From NCBI GenBank assembly GCA_027692465.1, contig JAQEYU010000002.1, positions 124,001-188,000 of the forward strand: a stretch of DNA of 64,000 bases. Reading direction: 5' to 3'. Made by a program: the position numbers and the translations under genes. Each line of letters begins with the position of its first letter. Positions within the stretch are counted from its first letter, which is position 1. Origin of the DNA: Enterococcaceae bacterium OF42-14pH9A (GTDB lineage Bacteria; Bacillota; Bacilli; Lactobacillales; Enterococcaceae). This document shows, piece after piece, positions 20,861 through 28,848 of the stretch. The notes beneath the pieces are model-generated. The model did not search any database. It saw only the letters and a program-made list of their open reading frames with translations, and was not told the DNA's origin.

Positions 20861-21017
20861 GCTGCTTATCCCAGCGGCTGTGGTCCCTAAAAATAAGCTT
20901 CGAGTGGACGCGGTTTGGGAAACTTTCCGGTTGCAAGCGATCGTCTCGCTGATTCTGTTGTCTGCTGCTTCTAACTCAGCTTCGCATACTGGTTTTCACC
21001 ATATTTCAGGTGCAGCT

Positions 21018-21590
21018 TCAGCCCCGGTCTTCCGGGCGCAGGAGTTGGCAAAACTCTTCAGAAACCAGTCTGACCTGGGGAGCGATTCGCTCAAAGGCTG
21101 CCTCGATATCGATGAATTGATCAGCCGCATCGAACATCTCTTTACTGATATTCAGCGGCGGGTTCACCGACATGTTATACATATTCAAGCCCTGTGTGAC
21201 CAGTTTCATAGCAATCAGCCCTTGAAAGCCGCCATGTCCGCCATAAACCATGATGCTGACCGGCTTATGCTGCCATTCGCTGTAAAGATAATCCAGTGCG
21301 TTTTTCATGACCGCAGGATAGCCCCAGTTATATTGGGGAAACAACAAGACAAACCCGTCATACCGGCGAACAGTCTCGCTCCAGCGCTTCGTGTGTTCCT
21401 GTTGATAACGACCTTTTGCCGGAATCTCCGGTTCATCCAAAAAAGGCAGTCGAATTTCGGCCAGATCAAGGATATCGATGGTCAGCGCCTCTTGAGCCAG
21501 CTCCTTTTTGACCCACTGGGCGATCGTACCGCCGATCCGTCCGGGACGATTACTGCCTAAAATGAGACCGATTTTGATTTTTTCTGTCAT
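21018..21590 (-). CDS. NADPH-dependent FMN reductase family protein
   Basis: 190 residues. Flavodoxin-like fold with the phosphate-binding loop GSNRPGRIG at about 12-20, FLLFPQYNWGYPAVMKNALDYLY at about 82-104 and YGGHGGFQG at about 116-124, as in ArsH/ChrR/azoreductase-like NAD(P)H:FMN oxidoreductases. Probably reduces quinones, azo or other electrophilic compounds using FMN. Divergent from a MarR regulator, sharing a 78-bp control region with a large palindrome, so likely induced by a reactive compound. Confidence 0.88.
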   Translation of the reverse strand: MTEKIKIGLILGSNRPGRIGGTIAQWVKKELAQEALTIDILDLAEIRLPFLDEPEIPAKGRYQQEHTKRWSETVRRYDGFVLLFPQYNWGYPAVMKNALDYLYSEWQHKPVSIMVYGGHGGFQGLIAMKLVTQGLNMYNMSVNPPLNISKEMFDAADQFIDIEAAFERIAPQVRLVSEEFCQLLRPEDRG

Positions 21591-21612
21591 GATTTCAGCT
21601 CCTGTCTGCTAA

Positions 21613-21635
21613 TTTACGTGCAACTTGCACTAAAA
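21613..21635. promoter_or_regulatory. Operator between the FMN reductase and MarR genes
   Basis: Core GTGCAA-C-TTGCAC at 21618-21630 extended outward by TTTA on the left and TAAA/AAAA on the right, giving an almost perfect 23-bp palindrome. Placed just downstream of the minus-strand -10, as a repressor site would be. Confidence 0.75.
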
Positions 21636-21637
21636 TG

Positions 21638-21666
21638 ATTATAGGACATTTGTGCTATAATAACAA
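21638..21666 (-). promoter_or_regulatory. Promoter of the FMN reductase gene
   Basis: On the minus strand: -35 TTGTTA (complement of 21661-21666), 17-bp spacer, -10 TATAAT (complement of 21638-21643). The transcript would start inside the GTGCAA palindrome. Confidence 0.7.
21652..21661 (+). promoter_or_regulatory. Extended -10 promoter of the divergent MarR gene
   Basis: TGTGCTATAAT with -10 TATAAT at 21656-21661 and an upstream TG. The expected start (about 21668-21669) coincides with the ATG at 21669, so the mRNA may be leaderless. Confidence 0.55.
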
Positions 21667-21668
21667 AT

Positions 21669-22106
21669 ATGGAGAATCAATTATTCGAGTCCTTGTTTTT
21701 CATCACGAACTTTTTCAATGATCCCAAACACGATACGATCCTATTAAAAAAGGCCGGTCTAAGAGAGGATAAAAACCTGTTGCCGATCCTCGTGCGTGTA
21801 GGGATGAACAAAGCAATCCGTGTGGGAGACATAGCGGACCAGCTGGGGCGCGATCATTCCTCAGTAAGCAGACAAATCGATAAATTCGAGGCGCAGGGAC
21901 TGTTGCGCTCGGCGGTCAATCAGACCGATAAACGAATCCGGGAGATCAGTCTGACTCCGGCAGGTGAGTCTCTCTATCGCAGCATCGAGCAAGCGCGGCG
22001 GGAGCTGTTTGCACAAGCCCTCGGTCAATTAACCGAGTCCCAGATTCACGACATCGATCGCGGACTTTTGCTGCTGCGAGAGCTGTTGGAAGACGTCAAC
22101 CAGTGA
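21669..22106 (+). CDS. MarR family transcriptional regulator
   Basis: 145 residues. Winged helix at about 50-105: IRVGDIADQLGRDHSSVSRQIDKFEAQGLLRSAVNQTDKRIREISLTPAG. Divergent from the FMN reductase gene, with a 23-bp palindrome between them; probably represses it and itself. No Shine-Dalgarno sequence precedes the ATG (the bases just upstream are ATAACAAAT), and the -10 box lies only 7 bp away, suggesting a leaderless mRNA. Confidence 0.9.
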   Translation: MENQLFESLFFITNFFNDPKHDTILLKKAGLREDKNLLPILVRVGMNKAIRVGDIADQLGRDHSSVSRQIDKFEAQGLLRSAVNQTDKRIREISLTPAGESLYRSIEQARRELFAQALGQLTESQIHDIDRGLLLLRELLEDVNQ

Positions 22107-22186
22107 GTTCCCCCGCAGCCTTCTGTTTTACAGCAGCCGCAAGCCTGTGCTATCATCGTTTCAAAACAGAAACGAGGTGGATTGCT

Positions 22187-22495
22187 ATGCCTTTTTTGGC
22201 GCTTCTTTTAGACTTGGCGGCAGCCGGCGGTTATTTTTTGCAGCTGCACTTTTTCCCGAACAAACCTTTGGAGGTCGCAGGTGTGCTCGTGCAATTGGCG
22301 CTGACTATCGGCCTGTTATGGCTGACGATTCGTTACCGCGGACCCCGCTACAGCAATTTCCGTCCCGAGGGTTATTCTTATTTCAGCATCCGCTATGGCA
22401 TCATCGTTCTTTCATTAATCTTGAACGGGCTCCTGCTGTTCTTGTACGGACTCAACCTGTTTGGCGGCAATGATGTGATTTTTTCGGGCTTTTGA
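22187..22495 (+). CDS. Small three-helix membrane protein
   Basis: 102 residues from the ATG at 22187 (GAGGTGG 9 bp upstream); the frame begins earlier but without a start signal. Hydrophobic segments at about 3-20, 28-47 and 70-92, with a basic, aromatic loop between the second and third (RYRGPRYSNFRPEGYSYFSIRYG). No family recognised. Located 80 bp after the MarR gene and probably its own unit, ending in the strong terminator at 22537-22587. Confidence 0.7.
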   Translation: MPFLALLLDLAAAGGYFLQLHFFPNKPLEVAGVLVQLALTIGLLWLTIRYRGPRYSNFRPEGYSYFSIRYGIIVLSLILNGLLLFLYGLNLFGGNDVIFSGF

Positions 22496-22536
22496 GATCG
22501 CCAGCGGCTGAGCTTCCCGGCTCGGTAGCGAAAATG

Positions 22537-22587
22537 AAAAACGCAGTGGACACTGAGTCTTTCTCAGTTGTCTACTGCGTTTTTTTA
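22537..22587 (+). terminator. Strong bidirectional terminator
   Basis: AAAACGCAGTGGACACTGAG pairs with CTCAGTTGTCTACTGCGTTT; seven T follow on the plus strand and an A-tract on the other side serves the minus strand. Confidence 0.9.
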
Positions 22588-22615
22588 TCATTTTCCTGTC
22601 AGTTCTTCTCATCCC

Positions 22616-22864
22616 TCACGGCAGATTGACCCCGAATACGGAGACAAAGATCATCGTGTAGAACAAAAGGATGAGCAGCACCAGCCCGCTGGACAGACAA
22701 AAGGTCCCGGTCAAAGTATCGCTGTGCAGCCGTTTGAAGCCACGGAACATCAGCGCACCGCTCACTAAAAGCAGTACCAGCATCACCGTCAGAGCAAGTT
22801 TGCTTTCCATTAAAATGCGAGCATATTCCGGCCGCCCCAACAGCTTGATCAAAAAACCTTCCAT
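22616..22864 (-). CDS. Small two-helix membrane protein
   Basis: 82 residues from the ATG at 22864; AGGGAG lies 11 bp upstream. An alternative ATG at 22888 would place that Shine-Dalgarno inside the gene. Segments KLALTVMLVLLLVSGALMF and LSSGLVLLILLFYTMIFVSV are membrane helices; between them is a short basic loop. Family unknown. Convergent with the preceding membrane protein gene. Confidence 0.65.
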   Translation of the reverse strand: MEGFLIKLLGRPEYARILMESKLALTVMLVLLLVSGALMFRGFKRLHSDTLTGTFCLSSGLVLLILLFYTMIFVSVFGVNLP

Positions 22865-23068
22865 CACTTCGTTTCGCTCCCTTTGCATCTATTCTCATTT
22901 TATTATAATTATTCTATCATAAAATTAAGAGTAGTGAAAGCCTTCGCAAAGATTTCTTTTATTGCATGGAAGATTACTTGCTGACGGAGCGAAATTGTAG
23001 TGATCATCGCGCATGGACCAGCCGACCAGAGACGTTTTGACGGGCTTGTTGTCTTTTTAGAGGTCCCG

Positions 23069-23560
23069 TCAGTTTCCAAAGAGACTGACGGCTTTTTCAG
23101 CCATCCGCTGGCCGTAGATCCGGAACAATTCCTCATAAGCGACCAGGTCATCGGACAATGCCACCGGCCCCAGATGGATGATGGGCTGCCCCAGCGAATC
23201 CCCGCCGGAATAGACCACAAGTCCGGCCACCAGCAGATGATGCAGGATCGACTGGATGCCGATATCACCGCCGCCGTGAGGAAAATGAGCGGTGGCAAAG
23301 CCCCCGCCCAGCTTGCCGGCCAAGCGATAGTTGTGCCCGGCGGTTTCCAGCCAGCACTTGACAGCACCCGCCAGGTCGGCCATATAGGTAGGAGAACCTA
23401 AAATCACACAGGCGCTGGCGTTGAGCCAAGCTTCATCGATTTCCTCGATGGAACAGACCTTGACCTCGGCAGTTGGCTGGCGCCGGATACCTTCAGCCAC
23501 CTTTTCGGCCATCTTCCGGGTATTGCCGGTCCGGGAATAATACAACACGGTAAACTTCAT
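23069..23560 (-). CDS. Flavodoxin family protein
   Basis: 163 residues. FMN phosphate loop YYSRTGNTRKM at about 7-17, ILGSPTYMADLAGAVKCWLE at about 53-72 and GGGFATAHFPHGGGD at about 85-99 give a flavodoxin/WrbA-like fold. Probably an NAD(P)H-dependent quinone reductase or electron carrier; partner unknown. The final codons form part of a GC-rich hairpin (CCGTCAGTCTC paired with GAAACTGACGG) that includes the stop codon. MITE copy B lies just upstream of its promoter region. Confidence 0.85.
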   Translation of the reverse strand: MKFTVLYYSRTGNTRKMAEKVAEGIRRQPTAEVKVCSIEEIDEAWLNASACVILGSPTYMADLAGAVKCWLETAGHNYRLAGKLGGGFATAHFPHGGGDIGIQSILHHLLVAGLVVYSGGDSLGQPIIHLGPVALSDDLVAYEELFRIYGQRMAEKAVSLFGN

Positions 23561-23595
23561 TTGAATGCCTCGTTTCCATTTGTTTGATTTTATTT

Positions 23596-23756
23596 AGGGC
23601 GTGTCTGAAAACTCTGGGGGGATCCAGATTTTTGCGGACTTTTTGCCGAAATCAGGGAGTAAAGCGCAGCTTATGTGGTGCAAAGCTGCGCATTTACGAG
23701 TAGATTGCGGTGAAAAGGACCAAAATATCTGCCACTGGAGTTTCCAGACACGCCCT
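23596..23756 (+). repeat. MITE-like element, copy B (best preserved)
   Basis: 161 bp. Left end AGGGCGTGTCTGAAAACTC; right end GTTTCCAGACACGCCCT. Inside, GCGCAGCTT and AAGCTGCGC form a perfect 9-bp hairpin around an ATGTGGTGC loop. Flanks TTTA and TAAT suggest a TA target duplication. No coding capacity. Confidence 0.88.
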
Positions 23757-23872
23757 AATGAAGCGTTTTCTCATATCGAGTCTACCACTCCCGCCAGCAA
23801 AAGCAAACCCGGCTCGCCGCGGCGGCGATAGAATCAGTCATCTGAGTCCACTCCCCATCTGTAATCAACGAA

Positions 23873-24436
23873 TCAACGGTACAAAAGGAAACCGACAAAA
23901 CCGGCTGCCACCATCACCCAGATAGGATTGGGCTTGGTTTTTCTGAGAATCACCAGACTGACTGCAAAGAGCCCCACCGCCAGCCAGTCAATTTGAGTCC
24001 ACCAGCTGCCCCAGCGGATTGCCGTGCCGGCGCCGAAAAAGGTCAGCAGGATGATGGTGAAGCCGGCGGACATGATCAGCCCTACCGAGGAGGCCTTCAA
24101 GCCGTTCAAGACTTCAAAGACCAGCTTGGATTCCTGATACCTTCTGAAAAACGCCAGCAGCGCCAGCGAAATCGTGACACCGCCCAGAACACACCCCACC
24201 GTGGCTGCGATGGCCCCGCCGTAGCCCTCCAGCTGCATCCCCACAAAGGTGGAAGTGTTCACTGCCAAAGGTCCCGGCGTCATTTGGGAAATGGTGATGA
24301 TATCGGTAAAAGTCTTTTCCGTGAGCCAGCCTTCTCGAGTGACGACCTCCGCCTGGATCAGCGGGATGATGGCATAGCCGCCGCCGATACTCAATAAGCC
24401 AATCTTTAAAAAACGCAGGAACAGCACACCCATCAA
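23873..24436 (-). CDS. chrA: Chromate transporter family (CHR), short subunit
   Basis: 187 residues, one CHR domain. It shows the FLKIGLLSIGGGYAIIPLI and SQMTPGPLAVNTSTFVGMQLEG motifs (PGP-type signature) and about five to six membrane helices. Short CHR proteins work as pairs of opposite topology; the upstream gene codes for the partner and overlaps this one by 4 bp (ATGA). The family exports chromate, perhaps together with other oxyanions. The gene symbol is by family only. Confidence 0.88.
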   Translation of the reverse strand: MMGVLFLRFLKIGLLSIGGGYAIIPLIQAEVVTREGWLTEKTFTDIITISQMTPGPLAVNTSTFVGMQLEGYGGAIAATVGCVLGGVTISLALLAFFRRYQESKLVFEVLNGLKASSVGLIMSAGFTIILLTFFGAGTAIRWGSWWTQIDWLAVGLFAVSLVILRKTKPNPIWVMVAAGFVGFLLYR

Positions 24437-24999
24437 TTCAGCACCTCACGATCTTTTTTCCACCACAAAGAGGCCACACATAACACACCACTGACCGCTA
24501 AAATAACCATCACATTGATCCCGAAAAAACTATTGGCGATAAAAGCAAAGGGAATCAAGGCCACCAGCAGCCGATTTTTTTCTTGAAAGATCAACTGACA
24601 CATGTCGACCACCAGATCCACAATCATGGCGGTAACACAGGCCTGCATCCCCGCCAGAACCGCCATAATGGTCCGGTTTTGCGCAAATTCCCGGTACCAG
24701 CCGGCGATCAGGCCCAAGATCACGATCGGCGGTGTGATGCCACAGATTCCGCTGATCAGTGCGCCGGGATAGCCGGCTGCTTCTTTACCCGCCAAGACCG
24801 CCAGATTGATAGCAATCGCACCGGGAGAAGATTGAGCGATAGCCGCCATTTCCATCAATGCTTCTTCATCAAACAAGCCTTTCTCCTCCACGTAATACTT
24901 ACGGATCATCGGTACTACCACATAGCCGCCGCCAAAGGTGAAGGTGGAGATGAACAGATTGACAGTAACCAGCCACAGGTATAATTTCAGTTTTTCCAT
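24433..24999 (-). CDS. Chromate transporter family (CHR), partner subunit
   Basis: 188 residues. Motifs FISTFTFGGGYVVVPMI and IAQSSPGAIAINLAVLAGKEAAGYPGAL are the counterpart of those in the downstream gene. About six membrane helices; CAAAGGAG upstream of the ATG at 24999. Together with the overlapping downstream gene it forms the two-gene (split) CHR transporter. A LysR-type regulator is encoded divergently, with MITE copy C between. Confidence 0.88.
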   Translation of the reverse strand: MEKLKLYLWLVTVNLFISTFTFGGGYVVVPMIRKYYVEEKGLFDEEALMEMAAIAQSSPGAIAINLAVLAGKEAAGYPGALISGICGITPPIVILGLIAGWYREFAQNRTIMAVLAGMQACVTAMIVDLVVDMCQLIFQEKNRLLVALIPFAFIANSFFGINVMVILAVSGVLCVASLWWKKDREVLN

Positions 25000-25196
25000 A
25001 ACAAGCTCCTTTGTTTTAAATAGAGTATCCCGGCTTGGACCATTGTTTTTTTTTGAACCGGCACCTGCCCCGCTATCCAGTATAAGGGCTGTTTTATCAT
25101 CTGTGAAATGATATTATGATAGTATAAACATGAATAAAATTCATTTCAAAACGATGAAATACCGCTGCAAGCTGATGTCGTTATTCCAGATAAACC

Positions 25197-25354
25197 AGGG
25201 CGGGTCGGAGAACTCTGGGGGAATCCGAATTTTTGCGGACCTGCCGGAAATCAAGGAGTAACGCGCAGTTTATGTGGTGCAAAGCTGCGCCTTTACGAGC
25301 AGATTGCGATGAAAAGGATCAAAATAGCTGGCACTGGCGTTTTCAGACACGCCC
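25197..25354 (+). repeat. MITE-like element, copy C
   Basis: 158 bp. Left end GGGCGGGTCGGAGAACTC, right end GTTTTCAGACACGCCC. The inner hairpin part reads GCGCAGTTT / AAGCTGCGC. It sits in the divergent control region of the chromate transporter operon and the LysR gene; its right end is 26 bp before the LysR start. Confidence 0.85.
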
Positions 25355-25379
25355 GCATGTTTCACTAAAGGAGGTACCC

Positions 25380-26255
25380 ATGAATTTCAAACAGGCCCGG
25401 ATTTTTCTGGAAGTGGCCCAGACGAAAAACTTCACTAAAGCAGCTGAAAAGCTCTATATCACCCAGTCGGCGGTCTCCCATGCCGTCAAAGAGCTGGAAG
25501 AAGAATGCCGCACCCCTTTGTTTCATCGGCTGCACCGCAGTGTCAGTCTGACAGCCGCAGGAGAGCAGTTGGCAGCAGAATTGGCCCCCTTGATGGCTGA
25601 TTTCAGTGCGTTGAACCGGCGGCTGCCCCATTTGGAAGCCGCCAGCCCCTTGGCCATTGCCGCTTGTATCACCTATGGCGAGACCCGGCTGGCCCAAGCA
25701 CTACAAGCATTTCGCCAAGAGGAAGCGGCTTTTGCAGCGGCAGATTTTCGCGTGCAGATCTATCCCGCCCGCCAGGCATTGGCCTTGTTGGAACAACGAA
25801 AAGCGGAGCTGGCGGTGATTGAAGGTCAGCTGGCCCGCCAGAATCTCCGCACCAAAAAGATCGCCGAATACGCCATCGTCCCTGTAGCGGCACCGGCTGT
25901 CGCAGCGGCCTTTGCCGATGGCTACCTCACGATTGCCGAGCTTTTGCAGCAGCCTCTCTTGCTGCGGGAGCCCGGCAGTGCTGTGCGGGAAACACTGGCT
26001 GCCGCGCTGCAGTTGGCAGGCTACACGGTTTTGCCCAAATGGGAAAGCGTGGACTCCCAAACCTTGATCGAAGCCTGCCGCGCCGGCTTTGGGATCGCTT
26101 TTTTACCGGAGCCGCTGGTGCGCCGACAGCTGACAGACGGCACCTTGAAAGCTTTGACCATTCCCCGCTTGCAGCTGACCAACGACATCACGCTGGTCTG
26201 TCGCCGAGAAAGCTACACATCGCCTTTGCTGGCGGCCTTGTGGGAATTTTTATAA
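25380..26255 (+). CDS. LysR family transcriptional regulator
   Basis: 291 residues from the ATG at 25380 (AAAGGAGG 7 bp upstream). N-terminal winged HTH: MNFKQARIFLEVAQTKNFTKAAEKLYITQSAVSHAVKELEEECRTPLFHR, residues 1-52. C-terminal substrate-binding domain from about 88. It is divergent from the chromate transporter pair and probably regulates it. The frame extends upstream into the MITE, which could add a spurious N-terminus in automatic annotation. With the MITE end 26 bp before the ATG, its promoter must lie in or before the element. Confidence 0.9.
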   Translation: MNFKQARIFLEVAQTKNFTKAAEKLYITQSAVSHAVKELEEECRTPLFHRLHRSVSLTAAGEQLAAELAPLMADFSALNRRLPHLEAASPLAIAACITYGETRLAQALQAFRQEEAAFAAADFRVQIYPARQALALLEQRKAELAVIEGQLARQNLRTKKIAEYAIVPVAAPAVAAAFADGYLTIAELLQQPLLLREPGSAVRETLAAALQLAGYTVLPKWESVDSQTLIEACRAGFGIAFLPEPLVRRQLTDGTLKALTIPRLQLTNDITLVCRRESYTSPLLAALWEFL

Positions 26256-26366
26256 GCTGTTGAAATGACCATGGCTGCCTGCATACCACGCTGTTCCCCA
26301 AGCGGTCCGGTGCTGGAATCTGCGGCCAACGTGCTTTGATTTCCGTTGGGAGGCAACACCACGCTC

Positions 26367-26394
26367 TTGACTTTCACAAGGAGTGTGGTATCAT
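26367..26394 (+). promoter_or_regulatory. Promoter of the fluoride riboswitch/CLC-F transcript
   Basis: -35 TTGACT at 26367-26372, 16-bp spacer, extended -10 TGGTATCAT with the hexamer at 26389-26394. The transcript start falls about 10 nt before the riboswitch aptamer. Confidence 0.65.
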
Positions 26395-26407
26395 GAACAA
26401 GCAATTT

Positions 26408-26502
26408 TATATGGGAATGAATGTCTCCCCTGGGTAACCAAAACCGCTGATAAAGCTGATGACTTCTGCAAACTTTTTTGCAGGGATCATCAGCTTTTTT
26501 TC
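26408..26502 (+). ncRNA. Fluoride riboswitch (crcB motif) with terminator, upstream of CLC-F
   Basis: The aptamer spans about 26408-26470: GGGAATGAATGTCTCCC, then AACCGCT and AGCTGATGACTTCTGC, matching the crcB-motif consensus (pseudoknotted junction with the invariant GCTGATGA...CTGC). The 3' part of the aptamer (AAGCTGATGA) pairs with TCATCAGCTT followed by seven T, a terminator at about 26452-26502 that fluoride binding should prevent. The gene controlled is the CLC-F transporter starting at 26607. Confidence 0.88.
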
Positions 26503-26606
26503 GTTTTCTGCCCCTCGCTGCAAATGGCGGGCAGTGTCTGCGAAAGCTGGCGGAAAGCTCAGGGCCGGACTGTCGCCTCATTCACCGATTTTCAGGAGGA
26601 ATCACC

Positions 26607-28052
26607 ATGGAACCTAACGAACACGATCTGCACCAAAGTCAAACCACTCCGCCGACCTCGACGGAAGCAGCCACACCTGCTGCTTCCGCTGTCGATCACT
26701 CCAACAGTCCCCGGCAACCGGCGGAGCTGCAATCCGACCCCGCGCCTCTCAAATCCGCCGCCGTCCAGCAAGCTGTGCCGGCTCGTCCGGCTGCGACCCT
26801 CAAAAGCCTGTTGTTGATGTATACCGCTGTGCTGCTGACGGCGGTGTTGACCGGGATTTTTTCCCATTATCTTTTGGCTGGGCTCCATTGGGTAGGTGCT
26901 TACCGGGACAGCCACGGCTGGCTTTTGTACCTGCTGCCACTGCTGGGGGTGGTGACGGCTTTTAGCTATCAGCGTTTTGGCAAGGGCTCGGAAAAAGGTA
27001 ACAATCTGATCATCGAAAGCATCCAGACTGAAGCCCGAGTGCCGGTACGGATGGGGTTGATGACCTTTGTCTTTACAATCTTATCTCATTTATTTGGAGC
27101 CTCTGTCGGTCGTGAAGGCAGTGCCGTTCAGATCGGCGGGGTGGTCGCCAACAAGCTCGCTCGCCTCTTGCCTTTGTCGAAGGATGTCCGCAAAATCGTA
27201 GTCCACGCCGGCATCAGCGCCGGTTTTGCCTCTATTTTCGGGACACCGTTAGCCGGGGCTTTTTTCGGGATGGAAATGGCCTACATCGGTCGTTTGGAGC
27301 GCAAAGCTCTGATCCCTTGTTTCACCGCAGCTTACTTGAGTAATTTCGTCGCCTTGGCGCTGGGAACTGTCCATGAAGGCCACGCCATCGGACAACTGCC
27401 ACAGGTATCCGGGCAACTGCTGCTGGCTGTCGTCATCGCAGCAGTCGCTTTCGGGCTGTTTGGTCGGGCCTTTGCCGCTTTGACGCATTTTTTCAAAGCC
27501 TTTTACAAAAAGACCATCACCCGACCGCTGGTGCGCGCGTTGGTGAGCGCTGCGATCGTTGTTTTGTTGATGCTGGCGATCGGTGGTCAGCGTTACGAGG
27601 GCCTGAGCCTGTGGATGATGGACGAAGCCTTCAAGGGGGGCGCCAGTCTGCTGGATCCCGTCTTAAAGCTGTTGTTCACCAGCCTTAGTTTGGGGGCCGG
27701 CTTCCAAGGGGGCGAAGTGACGCCTTTATTTGATATCGGTTCGACATTGGGATCCGGGATTGCGCAGCTCTTGGGCCAGTCACCGGCGCTGTTTGCTGCG
27801 ATGGGCTTGATTGCTGTCTTCGGTTGTGCCGCCAATGCTCCCTTGACCACCATCATGCTGGGAATCGACCTCTTTGGCGCTGCGGCGCTGCCTTACTACG
27901 TGGCGGCAGCTTTTATCAGCTACTATGTTTCCGGTCATGAAGGGATCTACACCTCGCAACTGATCGTCCATCCGAAGACCGTGCGACTGCAGCATCACGC
28001 CGGCCTGCGCCTCTCGGAAATCAGTCACCAAAAGAAACCGGAGGGCCGCTGA
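26607..28052 (+). CDS. CLC-F type fluoride/proton antiporter
   Basis: 481 residues from the ATG at 26607 (CAGGAGG 6 bp upstream). A Pro/Ser/Thr-rich disordered N-terminus of about 60 residues precedes a CLC membrane domain with about 14-18 helices. It carries fluoride-specific CLC signatures: GNNLI at about 131-135, where chloride CLCs have GSGIP, the gating Glu in GREGSAVQ at about 169, and GFQGGEVTPLF at about 366-376. CLC-F proteins expel fluoride in exchange for protons. Control by the fluoride riboswitch just upstream supports the assignment. The long N-terminal extension is unusual. Confidence 0.92.
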   Translation: MEPNEHDLHQSQTTPPTSTEAATPAASAVDHSNSPRQPAELQSDPAPLKSAAVQQAVPARPAATLKSLLLMYTAVLLTAVLTGIFSHYLLAGLHWVGAYRDSHGWLLYLLPLLGVVTAFSYQRFGKGSEKGNNLIIESIQTEARVPVRMGLMTFVFTILSHLFGASVGREGSAVQIGGVVANKLARLLPLSKDVRKIVVHAGISAGFASIFGTPLAGAFFGMEMAYIGRLERKALIPCFTAAYLSNFVALALGTVHEGHAIGQLPQVSGQLLLAVVIAAVAFGLFGRAFAALTHFFKAFYKKTITRPLVRALVSAAIVVLLMLAIGGQRYEGLSLWMMDEAFKGGASLLDPVLKLLFTSLSLGAGFQGGEVTPLFDIGSTLGSGIAQLLGQSPALFAAMGLIAVFGCAANAPLTTIMLGIDLFGAAALPYYVAAAFISYYVSGHEGIYTSQLIVHPKTVRLQHHAGLRLSEISHQKKPEGR

Positions 28053-28053
28053 T

Positions 28054-28446
28054 ATGTCTGAGCCATCTGCTGAAACAATCCTGTTGACCCCTTTTTTAGG
28101 AAAAAAACGGCTCCACACGCTGCATTTTGCCACCACCGGCCGCCAGCTACTGAAGCTCAAAGTGCTGGCGGGCAGCGTCAAGATCCTGCACGCCAGCTAC
28201 AGTGCCGACTCTGCCAACTGGCTCGACACCCCGCGGCGTAACGGCGACTATCGCCACCGCCACCAGCTGTTTGCCGGCGAAGAGGCCCGGCTGGAATTCG
28301 ACATCGGCTGCGTCCATCAACATCTGGACAAAATCTTCTTGATGAACGGCGCCCTTTGGCAAAAAGCAGTCGTGGAAGTGCAGGTAAGCGCAGTCCCTGT
28401 GACGACAGCCCGAATCGAACCCACGACTAGTGGAAGTACTGTCTGA
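28054..28446 (+). CDS. Uncharacterised protein co-transcribed with CLC-F
   Basis: 130 residues; its ATG follows the CLC-F stop by one base and GGAGGG lies 9 bp upstream inside that gene, so it belongs to the fluoride-controlled transcript. No membrane segment or signal peptide. Basic and His-rich middle (RRNGDYRHRHQLFAGEEARLEFDIGCVHQHLDKIF) and an alternating hydrophobic pattern suggesting a small beta-sandwich. No family recognised. A role in fluoride resistance is inferred from position only. Confidence 0.75.
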   Translation: MSEPSAETILLTPFLGKKRLHTLHFATTGRQLLKLKVLAGSVKILHASYSADSANWLDTPRRNGDYRHRHQLFAGEEARLEFDIGCVHQHLDKIFLMNGALWQKAVVEVQVSAVPVTTARIEPTTSGSTV

Positions 28447-28650
28447 AAGCAGTCGCCGTAAGTCATGGCTGACCTCCAACAATGGAGCAGTCCGCCTGCG
28501 AACGGCCTGCTGCCAGACACCACACGATCGGCAGTCCCGCAATAATCACGACTTCTGCGGCCGCCGCCTGTTCCACTTCCCCCGCATTTTTGTGTCAACG
28601 GCTGCGATTGGCTCGTTTTTTGACCAATACTGGACTTCAAGCGTTCTTGT

Positions 28651-28679
28651 TTGTCAGCCTGCGCAAATCGTGCTAGCAT
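28651..28679 (+). promoter_or_regulatory. Promoter of the riboswitch-enolase transcript
   Basis: -35 TTGTCA at 28651-28656, 17-bp spacer, extended -10 TGCTAGCAT with the hexamer at 28674-28679. Confidence 0.65.
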
Positions 28680-28687
28680 AATAAATG

Positions 28688-28804
28688 AATCAGGGATGGT
28701 GTTCCCTATAACCGCTGAAAAGCTGATGACACCTGTTGCCGAAGTTTCTTTGGGTTGCCTTGCAATCGCCACGAAACTCCCGTCAACAGGTGTCATTTTT
28801 TATT
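28688..28804 (+). ncRNA. Fluoride riboswitch (crcB motif) with terminator, upstream of enolase
   Basis: Aptamer at about 28688-28736: CAGGGATGGTGTTCCCT, then AACCGCT, then AGCTGATGACACCTG, an excellent match to the crcB motif. The 3' part ATGACACCTGTTG pairs with CAACAGGTGTCAT, followed by six T (terminator about 28726-28803), with an inner GTTTC/GAAAC stem. It controls the enolase gene at 28849. Enolase is a classical target of fluoride inhibition, which explains the control. Confidence 0.92.
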
Positions 28805-28848
28805 TGTCGACACCATCTGCAAATACAATCAAAATTGGAGGAATCATC

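Noticed and set aside
23071..23105. Hairpin at the end of the flavodoxin gene as its terminator
   Set aside because: The stem includes the stop codon and the T-tract is on the wrong strand for this gene, so I did not list it as a terminator.
28395..28430. tRNA-like TTCGATT loop on the minus strand
   Set aside because: The flanking bases do not form the T-stem or acceptor stem, and it lies inside the coding frame after CLC-F.
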